From: Pseudotamlana haliotis
GTDB lineage: Bacteria > Bacteroidota > Bacteroidia > Flavobacteriales > Flavobacteriaceae
Assembly (NCBI RefSeq): GCF_008806375.1
Contig: NZ_WAAT01000044.1
Span: 90,415-154,414 of the forward strand
Direction of reading: 5' to 3'
Length of the DNA stretch: 64,000 bases
Shown: piece by piece, positions 59,638-64,000 of the stretch
Layout: every line of letters starts with the position of its first letter
How positions within the stretch are numbered: position 1 is the stretch's first letter
The notes under the pieces: model-generated
Databases searched by the model: none
Told to the model about the DNA's origin: nothing
Seen by the model: the letters and a program-made list of their open reading frames with translations, nothing else
Position numbers and translations under genes: made by a program

Positions 59638-60642
59638 ATGAGTCAGATTATTACATTCGGTGAAGTTTTAATGCGTTTATCTCCGTTCGGAAATAAAAAA
59701 TTTATTCAAGCCAACACTTTAGAATTCTACTTTGGAGGCACTGAATTAAACGTAGGGCTTTCAATTGCTAATTTTGGAGGAAATGTAAAGCATATTACTT
59801 GTATTTCTGATGATTTTATTGGAGATACAGCCATTTCATACTTAAACAAATTCGATTTAGATACCACAGCTATTGTGCGTTCAGGAAGACCTTTAGGGGT
59901 TTATTTCTTAGAAGTAGGCGCCGTAATGCGTCCAAGTTCTATTTCATACAACCGTTCACATTCTGCCTTTTCATGTATTCAACCAGAAATGGTCGATTGG
60001 GAGGCTGCTTTAGAAAATGGTTCTTGGTTTCACTGGACCGGTATTACCCCTGGATTAACTCAAGGAAGTTTTGATACCTTGAAAGAAGGATTGAAATTAG
60101 CCAAAGCTAAAGGGATGCAGGTTTCTGCCGATCCTACCTACAGAAGCGGATTATGGAAATACGGTGTAAATGCCAAAGATGCTTTAATTGAATTAATTCA
60201 TTGTTCTACCATTTTTATTGGTGGAATTAATGAAATGAATGAACTTTTAGGTACAGAGTACGGCTATTCTAACGAAGAATTTATTGAAGCCAGTAAATTA
60301 CTCATGGAAACCTTCCCTTCTATAGAGAAAGTTTTCGATAAAATAAGAACCTCTATCAATGCATCATGGCATAAAATTAGAGCAAGAATGTGGAATGGTG
60401 AGGAATTTAGAGAAACTCAAGATTTTGATATCACCCACATTGTTGACCGCATAGGTACAGGTGATGCTTTTGCAGCTGGTTTAATTTACGGCTTACAGCA
60501 TTTCGATGACTACAAATCTATGGATTATGCAAGTGCTGCATGTGCCTTAAAACACACTTACGAAGGTGATGTGAATTATGCCACAATCGCTGAGGTTACA
60601 GGGATTTTAGAAGGTAATGTTTCAGGTCGATTTAATAGGTAA
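59638..60642 (+). CDS. PfkB-family sugar kinase, 2-dehydro-3-deoxygluconokinase-like (copy 2)
   Basis: The 334-residue kinase has the same length and plan as the protein at 10595-11599: FGEVLMRLSP at the start, GGTELNVG sugar-binding loop, FHWTGITP, ADPTYR segment and the PfkB signature VDRIGTGDAFAAG (D270, catalytic base D276). Identity with the paralog is clear in several blocks but not high elsewhere, so they may act on different ketosugars. A UxuR/ExuR-like palindrome lies upstream, which supports a role in uronate (KDG) metabolism. It stands alone, with a terminator about 90 bp downstream. Confidence 0.82.
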   Translation: MSQIITFGEVLMRLSPFGNKKFIQANTLEFYFGGTELNVGLSIANFGGNVKHITCISDDFIGDTAISYLNKFDLDTTAIVRSGRPLGVYFLEVGAVMRPSSISYNRSHSAFSCIQPEMVDWEAALENGSWFHWTGITPGLTQGSFDTLKEGLKLAKAKGMQVSADPTYRSGLWKYGVNAKDALIELIHCSTIFIGGINEMNELLGTEYGYSNEEFIEASKLLMETFPSIEKVFDKIRTSINASWHKIRARMWNGEEFRETQDFDITHIVDRIGTGDAFAAGLIYGLQHFDDYKSMDYASAACALKHTYEGDVNYATIAEVTGILEGNVSGRFNR

Positions 60643-60733
60643 GTGATTTAGTTTCATCACATTTATTTACTTTTTTTCTTATTTCAGAAATGGCATTAAC
60701 TACAAAAATAGCTGTTTCGTACTAGCAAAATAT

Positions 60734-60768
60734 CCCTGTGAGAGCACGTGTATGCCTTGCAGGGTTTT
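60734..60768 (+). terminator. Terminator after sugar kinase copy 2
   Basis: CCCTG (60734-60738) pairs with CAGGG (60760-60764) around an inner GCA/TGC stem, followed by TTTT. The arms are short, so confidence is moderate. Confidence 0.5.
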
Positions 60769-60852
60769 ATTAAATATTAAATTCAATTCAATTATCTAAT
60801 GAGTTAGTATCTTGTTGGATAGCGTCTCTGTTACCATTGTTTAAAGCTTAAA

Positions 60853-60901
60853 ATACTGTATATTTAACTAGATTTACCAAAAACCAATAAATATACAGTA
60901 T
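60853..60901 (+). promoter_or_regulatory. Inverted repeat covering the DUF3604 start codon
   Basis: Perfect 14-bp arms ATACTGTATATTTA (60853-60866) and TAAATATACAGTAT (60888-60901) enclose a 21-nt loop. The right arm includes the first two bases of the ATG (60900-60902). In RNA it would sequester the start region; in DNA it could be an operator. Confidence 0.55.
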
Positions 60902-62828
60902 GAGAAAACAACTATTCTTTACTTATGCTTGTTTGGCATTAAGTCTTACAGCTTGTAAAAGTGAAAAAGAGGAGGCGGTTATTTCGGAATCCGCTCTTGA
61001 CACCCAATCGAGTTCTGAAGTTGAAGTCAAGGTGAACCCCACAAACGATGTATATTGGGGTGAGACGCATTTACATACACAGCTTTCTGCAGATGCGGGT
61101 TTGTTTGGAAATAAGTTAGGTTTAGATGCTGCTTACCGCTTTGCAAAAGGTGAAGAGGTAACTTCCTCAACAGGAATAAAAGCAAAAATTAACAGACCTT
61201 TAGATTATTTGGTCATTACCGATCACTCTGATTTTATGGGGTTTGCTGAAGATATTGATAAAGGTGCTCCAAATGTTTTGGCAGATGCTAAAGGAAAAGA
61301 ATGGTATGATGGTATGAAGGCCGGAGGCCAAGCAGCCACAGATGCCGCTTTCAACCTAATCACAACGTTCAGTCAAGGAAAGATGCCAGCAGCACTTTCT
61401 AAAGATTATTCGCCAGGATCTGAAATTTATGGTAGGGTTTGGCAAAACTGTATAGATGCTGCCGAAGCACATTATAATCCAGGTGAATTTACCACAATCA
61501 TTGGTTACGAATGGACTTCTTTAGTGAAAGGCGCCAACATGCACCGTAATGTACTATTTCGTGATAATGGGGATAAAGCATCTCAAGTTGAGCCGATGGT
61601 GACTATTGCACCTGTAGGTTCTACAGATCCATTAGATTTATACGCATGGATGAAGAATTATGAAGAAAAAACAGGAGGTTCTGTTTTAGCGATAGCCCAC
61701 AATGGTAATTTATCCAATGGTATTATGTTCCCTGTAGATGCACAATATACAGGAAGAAAATTAGATGCCAAATATGTTGAAGAAAGAGGAAAGTACGAAC
61801 CGCTTTATGAGTGGACCCAAATAAAAGGAGATGGTGAAGCACATCCTTTTTTATCTCCAGAAGATGAATTTGCAGATTACGAAACTTGGGATGACGGTAA
61901 CTTAGATTTAACGCAAGGGAAATCTAATGATATGCTGGCTAAAGAATATGCTCGTGAAGCTCTTAAAAACGGTTTACTTCTAGAAGAAAAATTTGGGGCT
62001 AACCCATACAAGTTTGGAGCTATTGGGTCTACAGATTCACACACAACGCTTACAGCCGTAGAAGAAGATAATTTTTATGGAAAGCATATTAGTAGCGAGC
62101 CATCTCCAGAAAGAATTACAGAAGGTATTTATTTAAAAACTGATATTGGTACTATTGAAGATACGAGATTGAACTCGGCGGGATATACCGGTGTTTGGGC
62201 AGAGTCTAATACACGTGAAGCGATTTACGATGCCATGGCGCGTAAAGAGGTGTATGCTTCTACTGGTCCGAGAATGACCGTACGCTTTTTCGGAGGATGG
62301 GAGTATACCAAAGATGATTTAAATAGTCATGATGCCGTAAAACACGGCTACGAAAAAGGGGTTCCTATGGGAGGCGATTTAAAACCAGCCCAAGGCGCTA
62401 AGGCTCCTACATTTATGGTGTCAGCTTTAAAGGATGCTATTGGTGCTAACTTAGATCGTGTACAAATCATTAAAGGTTGGTTAGACGAAAACGGAAAAAC
62501 TCATGAAAAAATATATGATGTAGCATGGTCAGGCGATCGTAAAATCAATTCTGATGGACGTGTTAAAGAAGATGTTGGTAATACTATTAATATTGCAGAA
62601 GCAAGTTATGAAAACTCCATTGGCGCTCCAGATTTAAATGCTGTTTGGACAGATCCAGATTTTGACCCTAAGCAACCTGCCTTTTACTATTCACGAGTTA
62701 TTGAAATTCCAACCCCAAGATGGGTGGTTTATGATGCCAAGAAATTTGGGAAAGAAATCCCTAAGGGTGTTGAAACTTCTAATAGAGAACGGGCTTATAC
62801 CTCTCCAATATGGTATAACGCGAAATAG
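60900..62828 (+). CDS. DUF3604 lipoprotein with PHP-like metal motifs
   Basis: The 642-residue protein has a lipoprotein signal (C19 in LTACKSEK), a Ser/Glu linker and a DUF3604 domain (about 48-640). Metal-ligand motifs of a PHP/amidohydrolase-like fold are visible: HLHTQ (H57, H59), TDHSD (D108, H109), AHNG (H267) and STDSHT (D379, H381). Its substrate is unknown. It begins a cluster with a PpiC-type isomerase and a HupE/UreJ protein. Its start codon lies in an inverted repeat. The large size is normal for DUF3604. Confidence 0.85.
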   Translation: MRKQLFFTYACLALSLTACKSEKEEAVISESALDTQSSSEVEVKVNPTNDVYWGETHLHTQLSADAGLFGNKLGLDAAYRFAKGEEVTSSTGIKAKINRPLDYLVITDHSDFMGFAEDIDKGAPNVLADAKGKEWYDGMKAGGQAATDAAFNLITTFSQGKMPAALSKDYSPGSEIYGRVWQNCIDAAEAHYNPGEFTTIIGYEWTSLVKGANMHRNVLFRDNGDKASQVEPMVTIAPVGSTDPLDLYAWMKNYEEKTGGSVLAIAHNGNLSNGIMFPVDAQYTGRKLDAKYVEERGKYEPLYEWTQIKGDGEAHPFLSPEDEFADYETWDDGNLDLTQGKSNDMLAKEYAREALKNGLLLEEKFGANPYKFGAIGSTDSHTTLTAVEEDNFYGKHISSEPSPERITEGIYLKTDIGTIEDTRLNSAGYTGVWAESNTREAIYDAMARKEVYASTGPRMTVRFFGGWEYTKDDLNSHDAVKHGYEKGVPMGGDLKPAQGAKAPTFMVSALKDAIGANLDRVQIIKGWLDENGKTHEKIYDVAWSGDRKINSDGRVKEDVGNTINIAEASYENSIGAPDLNAVWTDPDFDPKQPAFYYSRVIEIPTPRWVVYDAKKFGKEIPKGVETSNRERAYTSPIWYNAK

Positions 62829-62852
62829 GTTTTTATAAGTTCTAAAATGATT

Positions 62853-62887
62853 AAATAGCTGCAAAATTTTCTTGCAGCTATTTTTTT
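62853..62887 (+). terminator. Rho-independent terminator
   Basis: AAATAGCTGCAA (62853-62864) and TTGCAGCTATTT (62872-62883) form a 12-bp stem followed by a T-run to 62887. It ends the DUF3604 transcript, so the isomerase gene probably has its own promoter or relies on read-through. Confidence 0.88.
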
Positions 62888-62999
62888 AGGGAAATCTGAT
62901 TATTGCCAATTTTAATTGTAACCAAAAATTCAGCATATGTAATAGTTGTGAGCCTATCACTATTTTTTTACATTAGGTTCATATTTTGAAAATTTTTCA

Positions 63000-63857
63000 A
63001 TGACAAAATTTTATAAACATCCTATAGTACATATTATCGTCTTTGGTTTACTCCTCGCTACTATTTTAATTTTAGTTTTTGGAGCAAAACTACCATCTCA
63101 AGATGATAAACGCATCATTATTGGTGATGACGATTTTGCCCATATTTTAGCATCTTGGGAAAAAACATGGCAGCGCCAACCTACCAAAGCGGAGTTTCGG
63201 AAGGTTCTAAAAAGTTATGTTAGAGATCAGGTTATTTATCATGAAGCTAAAAGTCAAAAATTAGATGAAAATAACGGCACGGTTAAACGTGCTTTGATCA
63301 CGCAAATGAATATGCTTGCTGAAACTCAAGGGACATCAGAAGGCATTACAGAAGCTGATTTAAAAGCCTATTATGAATTGCGAAAAGATAAATACCTGAA
63401 ACCTGCCGAAATTGCATTTTCTCAAATATATTTTAAGGCCAATAGCCATTCCAATAAAAGTATTGAAAAGATTAAAAATCTATTAAATGTGAAACAAACT
63501 TTGCCAAATCATGTGTCAGATGTCGGTGATCTCACCATGTTAGACTCAAGCTATGACAATACGCCAGCGGAACATATTGATAATACGTTAGGTGAAAATT
63601 TTAGCAGTAAGCTATTAGAATTACCTCTAAAATCTTGGCAAGGTCCTATTATTTCTGCTTACGGAAAACATCTGGTTTATGTGAATCAAATAACCCCAGA
63701 AGCCCCCAAGCAACTGGAAGCGGTGAAAACCGAATTGATTCGTGAATTAAAATATGAAGTAAAGGAAGCTTCCAAAGACCAGTTCTTTACAGAGTTAATG
63801 CAACAATATGAGATCATATATACTGGAGAGTTAAAAAAGCTTGTCTATGAAAAATAG
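63000..63857 (+). CDS. PpiC/SurA-like peptidyl-prolyl isomerase
   Basis: The 285-residue protein has an N-terminal transmembrane anchor (about 8-30), a SurA/PpiD-like helical region (about 40-120, with WEKTWQRQPTKAEFRKVLKSY in parts) and a C-terminal parvulin-like domain (about 128-235, AEIAFSQIYFKA then WQGPIISAYGKHLVYVNQI). It would act on exported proteins from the inner membrane. The stop overlaps the next gene by 11 bp, so translation is coupled to the HupE/UreJ gene. Confidence 0.82.
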   Translation: MTKFYKHPIVHIIVFGLLLATILILVFGAKLPSQDDKRIIIGDDDFAHILASWEKTWQRQPTKAEFRKVLKSYVRDQVIYHEAKSQKLDENNGTVKRALITQMNMLAETQGTSEGITEADLKAYYELRKDKYLKPAEIAFSQIYFKANSHSNKSIEKIKNLLNVKQTLPNHVSDVGDLTMLDSSYDNTPAEHIDNTLGENFSSKLLELPLKSWQGPIISAYGKHLVYVNQITPEAPKQLEAVKTELIRELKYEVKEASKDQFFTELMQQYEIIYTGELKKLVYEK

Positions 63858-64000
63858 CATTAAGCGTTTTTTTACGATTATTATTTTTGCCTTTTGTTTA
63901 TCGATGCCACTCAGCGTTCATGCCGATATTTCTTTTCCTGCACGATTAGAAATCACAGAAGTGGAACCAGGGATTTACGACGTGCTTTTTGTGCTTCCCG
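63847..64000 (+). CDS. HupE/UreJ family protein, 5' part only
   Basis: The ORF starts at ATG 63847, overlapping the isomerase gene by 11 bp, and runs off the window. The visible 51 residues contain a signal peptide (RFFTIIIFAFCLSMPLSVHA) and then ISFPARLEITEVEPGIYDVLF, typical of N-terminal regions of HupE/UreJ-type membrane proteins. Function of the family in this cluster is unknown; HupE/UreJ proteins are linked to nickel or hydrogenase and urease metabolism in other bacteria. Confidence 0.72.
   Translation, partial: MKNSIKRFFTIIIFAFCLSMPLSVHADISFPARLEITEVEPGIYDVLFVLP

Noticed and set aside
60853-60901. LexA (SOS) box because of CTGTATAT and ATATACAG half-sites
   Set aside because: Half-sites are separated by a 21-nt loop rather than forming a contiguous E. 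coli-like box, and Bacteroidota LexA sites are not of that type to my knowledge.

Overview
The window is AT-rich DNA from a member of the Bacteroidota, most likely a marine Flavobacteriaceae species. The basis is a very large secreted protein with a type IX secretion C-terminal tail, two SusC/TonB-type receptors with an N-terminal carboxypeptidase-like domain, a Bat (Bacteroides aerotolerance) operon, many lipoproteins, TAnnTTTG-type promoter boxes and weak Shine-Dalgarno sequences. I see no rRNA, phage, transposase or CRISPR. It reads as ordinary chromosome with several small, damaged or unusual loci.

Layout. 0-8 kb: end of a trypsin-like protease, a class V aminotransferase, and a 1815-residue secreted subtilase-fold protein whose Asp and His motifs look degenerate. 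7.5-10.4 kb: a His-rich membrane protein and a TonB receptor, perhaps for metal uptake, with a structured leader between them. 10.4-20 kb: a sugar kinase, a DUF4421 protein, a disulfide-oxidoreductase-family flavoprotein, and a run of membrane and stress genes (BrkB, CsbD, AI-2E exporter family, half-length DASS permease, MscS). 20-25.5 kb: an AraC regulator, a single-domain response regulator and a PAS histidine kinase, then a 47-residue membrane protein and a second AraC regulator. 25.6-31 kb: a TonB receptor with a DUF547 protein, a Cys-less ArsC-like protein and a peroxiredoxin. 31-38 kb: a broken four-helix copper protein gene, a zinc-protease-like protein, GH3 and aldehyde dehydrogenase genes, a YtxH/holin-like/small-protein stress operon, hemerythrin and GH25 lysozyme, then an initiator tRNA-Met.

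38-53 kb: LRR and DUF481 proteins, an octahaem cytochrome fused to TPRs, then a tight seven-gene minus-strand operon (HAD phosphatase lipoprotein, MoxR, DUF58, DUF4381, BatA, BatB/C fusion, BatD) and an envelope-protein trio. The gap at 52.7-53.3 kb holds a plus-strand promoter-like sequence and a strong terminator with no plus-strand gene for 10 kb upstream, so it is a candidate small RNA. 53.3-64 kb: a degenerate alpha/beta hydrolase, tandemly duplicated FKBP isomerases, the GTPases Era and Der, a second KDG-kinase-like gene with a UxuR/ExuR-like palindrome upstream, and the start of a DUF3604 - PpiC-type isomerase - HupE/UreJ cluster whose first start codon lies in the arm of a 14-bp inverted repeat.

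Most genes serve envelope stress, envelope maintenance and nutrient uptake. The items most worth checking are the candidate sRNA at 53.1 kb, the start-codon hairpin at 60.9 kb, the UxuR-like operator at 59.5 kb, the broken Cys-rich copper protein at 31.1 kb, and the triad-degenerate secreted subtilase.
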